This document shows, piece by piece, positions 1 to 12,621 of a stretch of 64,000 bases of DNA. The first letter of the stretch is position 1; every line of letters begins with the position of its first letter. Under the pieces are notes generated by a model. That model did not search any database. It had not been told where the DNA came from and was given only the letters and a program-made list of their open reading frames with translations. Location of the stretch: assembly GCF_005239225.2 (NCBI RefSeq), contig NC_133293.1, positions 21,933,040-21,997,039 on the forward strand, given 5' to 3'. The DNA is from Populus alba (taxonomy: Eukaryota > Streptophyta > Magnoliopsida > Malpighiales > Salicaceae). The translations under genes and the position numbers were made by a program.

Positions 1-886
1 TAAACCTCCCTCTTGTGTTGACACTTTATGATAACCGGCAACGCCACGACCATCTCTCTATTGAAAGAAACCTGGCCCAAAGACAAATCGCACCTATAAA
101 TCTCTCTAGCATGGGTCTAACTATTAAGATACCGTTTGACATTGCGTTCCAAATGATATTTTGCCCAAATTCAAATTTTTTTTTTTTATTAAAATTAAAT
201 TTGATTTATACTTTTTGGATCGTTTTGATATGCTGATGTCAAAAATAATTTTTAAAAAATAAAAAAACATCATTGACATGTATTTCAACACGAAAAGCTA
301 TTTGAAAAGCAACCGCTACCACACTACCAAACACGCTCTAACCCAATAATGTTTATTCTCTAGAAATTCGTAGCACCTTCTTTTAAGGTCCACAAAAAGA
401 TTGTATTATTATATTATAATATTAGTTATTTTTTAAAATAATTTTTGTTTAAGAATACATTAAAATACTTTTTTTATTATTTTTTAAATTTTATTTTTGA
501 CTGAGCTTTTAATCTGAAAATACAAAAAAATTTATTATTAAAGTAAAAAAAAAAAAATTATTTTTTTTCAAAAGCAGAAAACACGAGAGAAAATTCCGTT
601 TCCAGTTCTGAACAAAATCTCTCGTAATCCATGTTTCCCTCACACCAAACTCTCACTCCATCAGCAGTGCTGAGCGCTTTTTGTCAGGAAAAAAAAAAGG
701 GAAGAAGAAGAAGAGAGGGTCCCAAACAGCAGCATCAGTGAAAAAACAATGAGTATGAGACTATTAGCAGCTAAGAATGCAGGGTAACACTAGTGCAAGA
801 AGTCTTATGGATCTAAGAACTAACACAAAAAGTTCTGTCTGAGATATTACAGTGTGATAAGCAGGTTAACTTCAGTTGGTCATGTT
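1..886. other. Gene-free AT-rich stretch downstream of SPT4
   Basis: I see no convincing coding sequence here. It contains two AT-rich MITE-like repeat stretches (listed separately) and purine-rich low-complexity DNA around 690-720. The part nearest 886 is probably the 3' untranslated region of the minus-strand SPT4 gene. Confidence 0.5.
126..340. repeat. AT-rich MITE-like dispersed repeat
   Basis: The stretch begins near ACCGTTTGACATTGCGTTCC, runs through AT-rich DNA with a GATCGTTTTGATATGCTGATG-like core, and ends in CTACCACACTACCAAACACG. The same layout recurs near 31195-31410, 33870-34080 and 44170-44405. Imperfect inverted ends and no coding capacity fit a non-autonomous DNA transposon remnant. 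I associate this repeat type with Salicaceae, but that is memory. A more decayed relative lies at about 390-585. Confidence 0.5.
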
Positions 887-3308
887 CTATACACGTTTTG
901 GTGGAATGTAGGGCACACGCTCATCTTCACATAAATTCTGCAAGGAGGCCAGCATAAGGGTTAGTCCAGATGGAGCGGAATATAAAAATCAGATATAAAC
1001 AAATCATTGGGTGCAGCAGACACCCACTAGCACAGGTAACGATTTTGCAGTGGTGCTACACGTTATGCAAGAAGAGCCATAGCATTCCAGCTAAAAAGAG
1101 GAAAAGAATTCAAAGATAGAAGTTTCTGTGGTAAATTCTCTTCTTCAGCTATAAAGTATCGGCGGCCCTAAAGGTGAATCTTTGACCTATATCTCAGCGT
1201 AACTCACAAAAATCCTATGACCGATCCAATGGATATAGTGAAAAGTTTATTTTTTCTTTCATAATCCCAGTTGGGGGAATGAATGCATCATCAGCTTTTA
1301 ACTTCAGGTAGCACGAGAAACAAAAATACTGCCAGATACAACTTTCAACTAAGAAGATGAGGAGGAAAGAATGAAAGTTCAGCTGCTCATTGTCTGGGAA
1401 AATACAATTAAACATGCACCAGATGGCATATGACTAGTAAAATATAGGATTAAAAGGTGCAAGCAGCATGCTTTCAAATTGGCACAAAGCTTAGCCATGA
1501 TAGAGCATACAGTGAACCCTTTTACAAATTTCAACTTCCAAACATATATGCAACATGAACTCCCAAACATGTATACAATGTGAGAGGTCTCAATGAAGTT
1601 TTGCACACTCCAGCAACTAAGAGTGGCGAGTGGTAATATTTCACACTGACATAAAACACTTTTTATATCTAACATAGTATCAACACAGAAATTTTCCACA
1701 AACAGCCAATGTGGGTGGATAAATTGAGCATGTCATTAGCATGCAAATGTAGCACAAAGTTTATAGTACTTTATCTTAACTGGAAACAGTTACTGTTGGT
1801 TAACTAAGATGCAAAATTGTTGTATATATTTATTAAGCTTAAACAAAGCATCTATAATGTGCTTGGTATGATGAATTATACCTGTAAGTCCTCTGGAAGT
1901 GCCTCTGAAACAGCAAGTGTATAACAACCAGGTACAAATCTTCCTGAAACAGGTTTAAAAGAATCAAGCAAAAAGAACCAATTTTCTAATAACATATTCA
2001 TATTGAGGTACTAAAGTATCAATGACAACTTTGCATGTCAAACCATCCCTTGGAAAGAACAAGAATTGTGTGCATCGGCATGCTTCTACATCTGGATACC
2101 TGATCAATCTAATCCTAGTAATGGAATGCCCCCAAAATGTCCATGGTGATGAGGGAAGATCAATTAGGAGAATTTTCAAAGCAGAAAAGGAAATGAATTG
2201 GACTATAGTAGTATCAACTGAACAATGTTCAGAATAACAAAATTCCCAAAATCCTTCACTTGTATGAATATGCAGAACCTGTTGCACCACTAAAGACACT
2301 TCAACTAATAGTTTATCTGTGCTGCACCTTGACACAAGTGGTGTTTGATAAGGAGCCTTAACCATCCGAACAACTCTCAAACCACACCAACAGAATTGCC
2401 CTTCATTAAATAAAAAAAGCTTCACCCCACACTCAATATGTGTTGGAATCAACGTGTGAATACCATAGGAAAGGAGCATCATGACAACTTACGCCTAAAG
2501 AAAAGATTTCTTGTGATAATTATTCAAATGAGTTAGTGAATCAGATTGTGACTAAAGAGATAATCACCCTCGAATCTCCTTGCATGGTTTTAACTTTCTA
2601 CCATCTAAGCAACTAACTTTATAACATCTACGCAAGTCTGGAAGAATACTACTTGGCCTCAATCCTATAACTATTCAGAATTATGTCCTTGGAAGGTTGG
2701 AAACAGCTCCGAAAATTCACATAAGCTAACACAACAAACAAGTAAAAAAAGAAAAGAAAGAAAAAAATGGGGATCGGAAAGTATCTGAAAGCAGAAAAAA
2801 AATGGAGGAAGAGGGTCGGAGATTTTGTTTAACATACCAATTCTCAACCAGCGAGCAGCCCAGCTTCTACTCGGATCCATAACAGAAATTATCCTGCAAC
2901 AAGTAAGGCATGAAATAGGATGAGAAGAGAAGAAATTACAAAAATAGAGAAAAATAATTATTGGAAGGAGTTGTTGTTGAGATAATAGAAAAGGAAGAGA
3001 AAGGAGGATGATTAGCCAACCCGGTAAAGTTAGGAGTTGTGCAATCAACGACACGCTCATGATCTTCGTCCATCTTAAAAAAGGGACAGTTCTCGCATCC
3101 CGACTCTCTGAACTGCACATTTTTATTTTTAATATTTTACCGATAAATAATAAGTCCAGAACCCTAATGAGCAACAATCTGTACAAAGAAGGAGAAGAGC
3201 GAAAAACAAGAAGAGAACCTGGTCGTAAGTTTTGACAAGGCGGCATCGAAGACAAGCTCTGAGCTCATGTCCAAAGCTCGTCGGGATTTGGGCTGCTGCA
3301 CTTCCCAT
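887..3308 (-). CDS. SPT4: Transcription elongation factor SPT4 homolog
   Basis: This is the small zinc-finger subunit of the SPT4/SPT5 (DSIF) complex, which keeps RNA polymerase II processive in the nucleus. Five exons join in frame: 3219-3308, 3021-3112, 2838-2893, 1882-1943 and 887-937. All introns are GT-AG. The product is 116 residues, the usual length for plant SPT4. The start follows the family N-terminus MGSAAAQIPTSFGHELRACL. Cysteines C19, C22, C36 and C39 form the C-X2-C-X13-C-X2-C zinc site. The PSRSWAARWLRIG block of the family lies in exon 3, and the protein ends PPKRV. Exon 1 encodes exactly the first 30 codons. The gene points away from the alpha-galactosidase gene across about 5 kb of repeats. 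No damaging change is seen. The assignment rests on near-complete agreement with the Arabidopsis protein as remembered. Confidence 0.95.
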
Positions 3309-4890
3309 TCTATTCTTCTCTGCTTCTCTGATGTGAGTTGTGACTAGAGAGGGGAGAAAGAAAGAAAAAGAAAAGAAAAGAACTAAAAAAAACAGTTGCG
3401 GGGATAAGAAGACGAAACATGTCGTCGATCCAAACGCAAAAGACACGTCGTCCATCTTCTAAAGCCCGCGTCGCACCTATGAATTACTGCTCTTTAATTC
3501 ATTTTTGGCTCTGCAATTCAATTGGCCTCGATTCGAAAGCCCGCTTCAGCACTTGACTGGTGCCAACCCACAGACCACATAGGATCCACTGATAATCAAA
3601 GTGTGCGAGTCCTTTGGTGGTGATGCAAAAGTAAGGGTTCTTTTGCAAGGAAATAAAGATGACAGTGGATTTTTGCAAATAAGAAAATAAGGATGATTAT
3701 GGATATTCACACGTAGATTTTTATTTTATTAATAGTCATACTCTATCTATCAAGTTTTATCTGATTCAATATTCATTATCTATTAAATAATATTTATCAT
3801 TTGAAATGAATTAAAATTATAATGCATATTTGAAGTATATATACAAATATGAAATTGCTGGATTATAAATAATATACAATCATGCATTCTATGTCAATAT
3901 TAGAGCATGTGTAAATTACATTAAGTTCTAAGAAATATAAATATTCTACGTGTGTGTATCTCAAGATGAATTTGGAATGAAAAATTACTACCTGGTCCTG
4001 AATAAAAAAATCTTATACTTTTTTTATTAGGAGTAACCTTGCAAGTAAAACAAAAAAACTACTCTCTGATAGGGTTTTTTTATTATTATTTCTATCACTA
4101 CAGATTAGTGCTCTGGGTGTTATTATAATTATTATATATTAAATATTATTTAAAAAATTATTGACGCGTGCATTATACATATAGCATGTAGGTGGCTTTC
4201 AAGCCGTTAAAACAACATTTATGGAGCTATCTAGCCACCAAATGTTGCCTTATGTAAATGCAGTGTCATCAAGCAATCTCCGTCTAATTTATATAGTCAT
4301 TAAATAATGCATAAGACTAGTTTTTTGAATAAAACACAATTAAAAGTAAAAATATTTTTTATTATTTTGTTGAGTCGGACCCGGTTTAATGTATTTTTAG
4401 CTTTAAACCGAACCGGTCTAGTGAGAACAATGAAGCATGTTCATTGAAGAAAATGGATGAACAGTGGAGCTATGCTCCACTAGTCATCAATTTTCTCATC
4501 ACAAGAAGCAACAAAGAGCTGCTTCTTGTAACTTGTGGTTATGCCATAGTTAATGGTGGGATCCACCACTAAAAAAATATGATAGGAGGATTACCAAACA
4601 TTAAAAATTATGGCTGCGAGTGAATCTCACCGCAGCCACAATATCAAACAGTCACTTAATCTATAAAAAACAAGGCTACAAGTAGGGGGATGTCATCCAT
4701 CCATCCATTCATATCTGGTGCATTTAAGGTATCTCAAGTGGAAGTGTTACATGGAAAGCTACGAGTCAAAATTTATGGGGAAAAGCTACATTAACGAGTT
4801 AAAATAGCATTTTATAGCTAGGTTGTCTGTGTTATGCTGTAAGTTAATTTTTTTTATATAAATAATATTGAGAAAAGCAAAGATTTAAGA
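3309..4890. other. Intergenic AT-rich DNA (SPT4 promoter side)
   Basis: The first few hundred bases form the upstream region of the minus-strand SPT4 gene and include a purine-rich run near 3350-3385. The rest is AT-rich with no supported gene. Around 4380-4560 a GC-richer patch contains CCGGTTTAA and TTAAACCG-like complementary words and may be a decayed transposon end. I cannot assign it. Confidence 0.4.
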
Positions 4891-4899
4891 ATCTTAGAT

Positions 4900-7430
4900 A
4901 TGACTGTAATGCCTAACCTAGGAGCCTGGATTTGAGTTTAGCTGTAACACCTGTATCCAAGAGTTTTAGGTCAGTCAACAAGGCCAGACCCAGGAGTAGT
5001 GGGCTGACTGTACCACCAGACCCTAGAGTCTTGTCTTGGGTTTGGCGGGGCTACAAGACCAAAGTGGCTTGGATTCGGTGCCCCTTTCAACCCTAGTTTG
5101 CTTGGGTCGAATAGGGGATGTCATATCCAAGATAATAATGAAAATAATAGTAGTTACAATAATAATTTATTTTACCTTTTAAATCAAATATATGTTTTTT
5201 TTTACAATAGTAATAATTTTTAAAAAATAATATTAATGAATATAATAATATTTATAATATTAATGATAATATTAAACTTATCAGACCAAAGTTTTTATAG
5301 TTTTTAATCCCTTCAAATAAAATTGATGGTTTTTCTCTGACAATGATAAAAAAAATTTCAAGTTTATTAATGATAATGACAACAACAACAACAATAATAA
5401 ACTTACATGACCTAAGCTCTTATAGTTTTTAATCTCTTCAAATTAAATTTATAGCTTTTCTTCAATATTAATAATATTATATTTCAAATTTATTAATGAT
5501 CATAATAATTTTTAATTTTATCCTTTAAATCATATTCATGGTTTTTTTCAATATTAATAATATTTTTTTCAAATTTATTAATTATATTTATAGTGCAAGA
5601 GATAATATTTTTAATATCAATAATAATAATATTAAACTTGTTTGACCCGAGTTTAAATGGGTATGGTTGCAATGTTGAGTACAGGAGCATTGGGTCCCTT
5701 TTGAACGTTAAACTCTCGAACTCTGGTTCTGGCTACAACAATAGACCCAAGATCCATGGGTTTGGACACCGAACCCTGGAGCCTTGGATCCTGACATCAG
5801 ATCCAAGAGCCCTAGGCCTAGCAGGGCCACGAGACTCAAGTGACTTGGGTCTGATGCCCTTGTTAGGCCCAAGCAACTTGAGTCGAGCACCTCTTTCCAA
5901 CTACTTGATACTTGAGTTTGGAAGGGGATGACAGACTCAACTTAACAACAACAACAATAATTTATTTTACCCTTCAAATCAAATTAATGTTTTTTTTTTC
6001 GATGGTAAAATATTTTTTTTCAAATTTAATACTATTAATAAATATAATAATATTTATAATAATATTGAGCTTGTCTTACTCAAGTTTTTATAGTTTTTAA
6101 TCTCTATAAATAAAATTTATGGTTTTTCTTTGTTAGTAATAATTTTTTTTTTTCAAATCTATTAATGAGGATGATAACAACAAGAACAATAATAATATTA
6201 ACAATGATAAAAAAATTTTCAAGTTTATTAATGATAATGACAACAACAACAACAACAATAATAAACTTACATGACCTAAGCTCTTATAGTTTTTAATCTC
6301 TTCAAATTAAATTTATAGTTTTTCTTCAATATTAATAATATTATATTTCAAATTTATTAATGATCATAATAATTTTTAATTTTATCCTTTAAATCATATT
6401 CATGGTTTTTTTCAATATTAATAATATTTTTTTCAAATTTATTAATTATATTTATAGTGCAAGAGATAATATTTTTAATATCAATAATAATAATATTAAA
6501 CTTGTTTGACCCGAGTTTAAATGGGTATGGTTGCAATGTTGAGTACAGGAGCATTGGGTCCCTTTTGAACGTTAAACTCTCGAACTCTGGTTCTGGCTAC
6601 AACAATAGACCCAAGATCCATGGGTTTGGACACCGAACCCTGGAGCCTTGGATCCTGACATCAGATCCAAGAGCCCTAGGCCTAGCAGGGCCACGAGACT
6701 CAAGTGACTTGGGTCTGATGCCCTTGTTAGGCCCAAGCAACTTGAGTCGAGCACCTCTTTCCAACTACTTGATACTTGAGTTTGGAAGGGGATGACAGAC
6801 TCAACTTAACAACAACAACAATAATTTATTTTACCCTTCAAATCAAATTAATGTTTTTTTTTTCGATGGTAAAATATTTTTTTCAAATTTAATACTATTA
6901 ATAAATATAATAATATTTATAATAATATTGAGCTTGTCTTACTCAAGTTTTTATAGTTTTTAATCTCTATAAATAAAATTTATGGTTTTTCTTTGTTAGT
7001 AATAATTTTTTTTTTCAAATCTATTAATGAGGATGATAACAACAAGAACAATAATAATATTAACTAGTTTGACTTAAGTTCTTGTAGTTTTTAATCAATT
7101 CAAATAAATTTTATGGTTTTTCTTTAATAGTAATAATATTTTTTTCCAAATTTATTAATGATAATAATAATAATAATAATAATTTTTAATTTGACCATTC
7201 AAATCAAATATATGGTTTTTTTTAATATTAGTAATATTTTTTTCAAATTTATCAATTCTCATATTAATAATATTAATTATAATACAAATAATATTATTTA
7301 TAATATAAATAATAATATTTTTAATATTAATATTATCAATACCCACATGTGCCGGGCCTGACCGGGGCGCTAGGCCCAGGCAACCTGGGTCTCGCTTGGG
7401 GTCAGACCCAACAAATCTCAAACGCAAAAA
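4900..7430. repeat. AT-rich tandem array with ~860-bp unit
   Basis: Two nearly identical units are adjacent: 5341-6201 and 6202-7063. They differ by a CAA length change and a few bases. Diverged partial units flank them: 4900-5340 shares the GGGGATG/ACAATAATTTATTTTACC block, and 7064-7430 shares the TTTTTAATC..TTTATGGTTTTTC block. Each unit alternates long AT-rich DNA (AAT/CAA trinucleotide runs) with a GC-richer block of about 290 bp built from short words such as TTGGGTCTG and AGACCCAAG. The 112-residue and 65-residue open frames present in both units are identical only because of the duplication and look non-coding. Confidence 0.85.
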
Positions 7431-8110
7431 TTTTTATATATCCCTTGAATACAATAAAATCTAAAAGAAATAATTAAAATAAACAATTCAGCATCACTTG
7501 TACCAACCCAACATAGTGAAAGAATAACTATACTTGCACAGAATGAAGAGAAACACCAATGAAACCACTCCTATCCCATGGAAAATCAACCAAAATCAAA
7601 AGTTATCTTGCAACCAGGTACATCACAATAAGCCCTGAATCTAATTACAGACCCTCCTCATTGAATAAATCAAGATTACAACATGTCATCAAAAACTCAC
7701 TCACAGTAAACAATCCAACAATCCACAACACCTCATGCACATAATAAAAAATAACAAAAAGCATACCATTTATAATTTATCGAGAGAACCAACCAACTTC
7801 TCTTTCTTAAACATTGCTCAAATTTTTAGTAAAAAGACTTACAATTCATAGTAAAATACTGGTGTCTTTTATTTTTTGTTATTAAATGCTAAAGAATTAT
7901 TTTTATGTGCTTGTCAAAAATATTAAAAAAGTTTGTTTAATATATTTTTATGAATAGAAAATTGATTAAAATTGCATTAATTAATTATAATTAATAAATA
8001 ATTTTATTAATATAAAATATAATTAACTCTTTAAAATACATATAAAAAAAAAAAAATTTACTCTATTAAAAAAATCATAATACCAATTTGGTTCTCGCAT
8101 CTACCCCCGG
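7431..8110. other. AT-rich spacer upstream of AGAL1
   Basis: No gene is supported. The composition is strongly AT-rich, especially 7850-8080. It separates the 860-bp tandem array from the short promoter repeats of the alpha-galactosidase gene. Confidence 0.4.
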
Positions 8111-8271
8111 AGATGCTCTTACCCATTACGCTTTAGTCTATCCTGTTGTAGATGATCTTACCCCTTACGCTTTAGTCTATCCTGTCGTAGATGCTCTTAC
8201 CCATTACGCTTTAGTCTTACCCATTACGCACGCTTTGGTCTTACCCATTACGCTGTAGTCTATCCTATCAC
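8111..8271 (+). repeat. 39-bp tandem repeats upstream of the alpha-galactosidase gene
   Basis: Two full 39-bp units start at 8111 and 8150 (AGATGCTCTTACCCATTACG..., continuing CTTTAGTCTATCCTGT). A third is interrupted after 8216 and followed by shortened copies at 8217-8240 and 8241-8271. TTACSCMTTACGC-type words occur five times. The array ends about 125 bp before the ATG at 8396, so it lies in the promoter or 5' leader. Confidence 0.85.
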
Positions 8272-8395
8272 TGGCGACAGACAGACTATTGGTAGACTAT
8301 CGATCAACTGCTTGGCTTGCTACTCTCTCTTCCGCCCGTGCCCACGTTCCTTGCCTAGAGCAGTTAAGCAGCTCATATATACAATACCAGTGAAG

Positions 8396-11300
8396 ATGAT
8401 GGAGAGCTGTGCTAATGGTAGGAGTAACTGTATACTAGCATTGTGTCTCCTGTTACTCATCTCCTCCTCTTCATCATCATCCATCAGGGGTATGCCCGGC
8501 GTAACCATTGTTGATTCGGTTTCAAGAGTACAAAAAGACAGACTTCCGTCAAACTGGGATAGTAGTAGAAGAAATCTGCTTGCAAATGGTCTTGCCGACA
8601 CTCCTCCCATGGGGTACGCACCTAATTCCTACTACTTCACTCCTCTATGTATACCTGTTTACATGTGTCCTGAGCAGCCTCCCTCTCTCCCTCCCTCTCT
8701 CTTTTATTTTGTAATCTTTCAGTAATTGATTGGGCTTCTGAGGTTGACAGCGCATTTGAACAGTATCAGGATATAAACATAGATATCTCTATTCATGTAT
8801 AATTGAATTGATTACCCCCAATCTGTTAGTCTTCGATTATTTCGGCACTTACTTTATCCTTCAAATCGTTGGCTGAACACTAGTCTCATCATCATGCATC
8901 ACTTTCACTCCATCAAACAACTACTCGTACCATGATCAGGCCCCTACCGAAAGGAAAAAAAAAACACTACTGCCTAATAATTGGTAACCGATTTGGATTT
9001 TCTTGTCAAAGCACGTTTCTTTTTTGTTTTTTACAAGTTTTCTTTTTGTCGCTGAATTATAGTTATAGGCCCCTCTGTGCGTGCTTGATAATGCTGTTCG
9101 AGTTGCAATTAAATCGAAGAATATGAAATCAATGCTTTTCGCATTTCTAACAGCACTTGGCCACCATACCAAGTTGCCAATTCCACTAATTGACAATTAG
9201 CTGTGCTGATATGGTAGTAGTTACTGGTTACCATATAGTTGGTATTTTAATTTTAATTTGAATTTGTTGTCCTTATTGGTTCTCGTCTTGATGTAGATGG
9301 AATAGTTGGAATCACTTCAATTGCAAAATTGATGAGAAAATTATCAAAGCGACTGGTGAGGGTGACTTCTTTTGTTCTCCATCTAAATCTAACTGTGCAA
9401 TATGTTTTTACTTGGTCTAAAAAAGTGATTTTGTCCAAATTATCATAAGCTTATACTACTATATAATGCACTGTGCAATTCCTAAAGTCTCAGGAGTCGC
9501 TTCCGTGATAACTATATATACTATCTTGCTTATTTTGTTGACGTTACAGCTGATTTCCTGGTTTCCACCGGCCTGTCTAAACTTGGCTACACATATGTTA
9601 ACATTGGTATGTGTGTGTTTCAATCACTCTCTTTCTTTCCGTGATCTTTGTCTTTCATGCCTTGCTTGATGTAAAAAACCAGCTAACGAGATGATGCATT
9701 TATGTTAGACGATTGTTGGGCTGAAATGGCTCGTGATGGCAAGGTATATAAGCATTTGTTTCATCTCTTCTTTTATTTTCATTTTTCTTCAATATAAAAG
9801 CTTTTTGCTTGTGAAATATTATAATTACAAGCATTTATTTTCAACTTGTTAAAGAGTTGTACTGGCTCTAAACTGTACTGAGTGTTGAGTTTCAGGGTAA
9901 TCTAGTGCCTAAGAAATCAACATTTCCTTCTGGTATTAAAGCCCTGGCAGACTATGTTCACAGCAAAGGTCTTAAATTAGGAATCTACTCAGATGCAGGG
10001 TAATGCCTTTCTACCCTGTCCGCTCTAAACAAAAATATATCACATACTTAGAAATAGTATCTTGGTAGATGAATTAGTCTACCACATATCTTGCAGGTAT
10101 TTTACTTGCAGCAAAACCATGCCTGGCTCACTTGGTCATGAGGAACAAGATGCCAAGAGTTTTGCTTCATGGGTAAAAAACTAGAGAACCCTTTTCTTTT
10201 CTTTATGTTTAGGAAATCCAACTAAATCTTACACATGTGAAAGACGATCCTATTTGAATCAATTCACTTTGTTTGCAGGGTATTGACTATTTGAAATACG
10301 ATAACTGTAACAATGATGGTACAAAGCCAACCGTTAGGTGATCCGATCATGTCTTTAGTTATATTATATGGTTAAATGTATTGTTCTTCTGTTGTTTGCT
10401 GTTAAATTAACACTTCAGGCTTCCAAGTGAAAAAAATCTTAATTTCATCTTTGTAGGTACCCTGTAATGACCCGCGCTTTGATGAAAACTGGCCACCCTA
10501 TATTTTTCTCACTTTGTGAATGGTAACCTGATATATCATGACTATGGATTTCATAGCTCATTGTGCAATTTTCACATGTCTTGGTTTGACGTCTTTTTTT
10601 CCTTGTTTGTCAGGGGAGACATGCATCCTGCAACGTGGGGTGCTAAGGTAGGAAATAGCTGGAGGACAACTAATGATATTTCGGATACATGGGACAGGTA
10701 AATCGTACTTGAATTAAGTTTGTCTTTGGTTTGTAAGGTCCTGGTGTTTAAATACTAAACAAAAACTCTTTGCTCATTGGCAGTATGGTTTCAAGAGCAG
10801 ACATGAATGAGGTCTATGCAGAGCTTGCAAGGCCTGGTGGTTGGAATGGTTTGTATTTTCTGCTAGTGAGAAAATGTTTTACAAGCTGAGACATGTTTTA
10901 GCAAATTTTGCTTATCTTTGTTTGAGGTCTGTTTTCTCTTTTTTAACACAGATCCTGACATGCTTGAGGTGGGGAATGGAGGGATGACAAAAGATGAGTA
11001 CATAGTGCACTTCAGTATTTGGGCCATTTCAAAGGTATTCTAGGCAACGTCTTCCTTTCAATGTCCTGCTTTACGTGAGCCAATATTCTGGGAGAACTGT
11101 TTCAGTGAATTTTAGTTGTATACAGGCTCCCCTTCTTCTTGGTTGTGATGTGAGGAACATGACGAAAGAGACAATGGATATCATTGCCAATAAGGAGGTT
11201 ATTGCTGTTAATCAAGGTAATCATATTGTCCTCTGCATTTACATGTTCATCTTACACGTCCATGTCTGCATGAATGAAATCCTTAGTTCACTAAATGGCG

Positions 11301-11849
11301 GTTCCTCTTGACCATTTATGATAAAGATCCACTTGGGGTACAAGCTAAGAAGGTTAGGATGGAAGGTGATCTTGAGGTAAACTTATTGGTCCATATTAGT
11401 TATACCATGTTTTACTTAGTGTAGAATCGTTGAGCATAATCTTAGTTACTCCATTTTTTTTGTCTCATCAGATCTGGGCAGGGCCTCTCGCAGGCTATAG
11501 GGTAGCTGTTCTACTAGTCAACCGAGGCCCCTGGCGTAATTCTATTTCCGCCCAGTGGGATGACATTGGAATTCCTCTCAACAGTATCGTCGAAGCAAGA
11601 GATCTCTGGGAGGTATTTATATAGTAATTTTAACTGTATGTTTTGTCTTGTTAATGCCCTGGTTCTGTTGGGTACGAGTGTTTTGTGTTGGGTTAATGGA
11701 ACTCGTTGAACATTTTGTCTTTCATGATCTCTAATATTTGGGTATCTTTTATGCAGCACAAGACCTTGAAAACTCATTTTGTAGGGAACCTGACAGCCAC
11801 CGTGGATTCTCATGCATGCAAGATGTACATCTTGAAGCCCATTTCATAG
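8396..11849 (+). CDS. AGAL1: Alpha-galactosidase, GH27 family (AGAL1-like)
   Basis: The enzyme hydrolyses terminal alpha-1,6-galactosyl groups from oligosaccharides, galactolipids or wall polymers, probably in the apoplast or vacuole. Fifteen exons join in frame: 8396-8613, 9297-9355, 9550-9606, 9709-9743, 9896-9999, 10097-10172, 10279-10337, 10457-10522, 10614-10697, 10784-10848, 10952-11034, 11126-11216, 11327-11376, 11472-11612, 11757-11849. The product is 426 residues. The first ATG pair is followed by a hydrophobic signal segment ([10 protein letters not shown]). TPPMGWNSWNHF opens the mature barrel. The nucleophile is Asp191 in YLKYDNC and the acid/base is Asp246 in SWRTTNDI, 55 residues apart as in rice alpha-galactosidase. 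The C-terminal beta domain ends [10 protein letters not shown]. The sequence is closest to Arabidopsis AGAL1 as remembered. No break is seen. Confidence 0.95.
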
Positions 11850-12621
11850 AGTGCAGCTTAGCAGCATCTTTGGCACTGGAATTTCTATGGTGCAATCGGT
11901 TTAATTCCATTTTTTTGGTGCACAACAGGGGACTAACCCTCATTTTCAAAAACTATGTTTGCTTCTCCTAATCAAATAGACATGTTTGGTTTTTCAATGA
12001 AATAATCATCTTTTGTCAATTGTAAGTTATACTGCATTGATGATCTCTAGATTATTAATTTTGTTCAACCTTTGATGCGTACTCCTATCTGAGAAGCTCA
12101 TAGCCATCAGAGCACATTGCAGCTGGCCTTCTCTAAGAGCAGAGCATCTTTCCCATGTCATTTTGAAAAGTATAGAAAGCTTAGGCCTGTACCTGTGCAG
12201 GAATTGAGGATATCGATACGTTTCTCAATCATTGTGCATCAGCAGGCCTCGAAGGATCAATTAATCAAAGCCAAGTGTCCAAAAAGATCCCTTCTACTGT
12301 AGTTTTGTTTCTCAAAAAATGTTGAAATATGCACAACTGTTGGGAAATTCCATCCTAGACATATCGGAGCGCTTGAAGTTACCATTTTTTATTTGAACGA
12401 ATAAATATGTTAATTTCAAATCATCATTCTTAAATCCTAAGTCTCTCTTGACAATGACTAGTGGAAGAGTGCCCCCTCCTATTTGTAATGGGCTATTAAT
12501 AATTGGGTCCAATAGAAAACTAGGCTGGGTCCATTATAATGGGAGGAAAGAAAAGAAGCACCAACATTACCGATAAAGATAAAGAAGGAGAACAGCGGTG
12601 GAGTACGAGGAAGTGAGAGAA
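11850..12621. other. AGAL1 3' region and DUF3531 upstream region
   Basis: This 770-bp gap between two same-strand genes holds the AGAL1 3' untranslated region, including an AATCAAATAGAC/AATGAAATAATC area near 11970-12005, and then the upstream region of the DUF3531 gene. No separate gene is supported. Confidence 0.5.

Noticed and set aside
2671..3255. 194-codon minus-strand open frame in SPT4
   Set aside because: It reads through SPT4 exons in a wrong frame and through introns; the spliced SPT4 model explains the region.
5593..6795. Two identical 112-codon open frames (5593-5931 and 6457-6795)
   Set aside because: They are identical because of the 861-bp tandem duplication, have low-complexity sequence with no known domain, and equally long frames exist on the other strand.
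11738..11971. 77-codon plus-strand open frame at the AGAL1 end
   Set aside because: It overlaps the last AGAL1 exon in another frame, where the family C-terminus is encoded.
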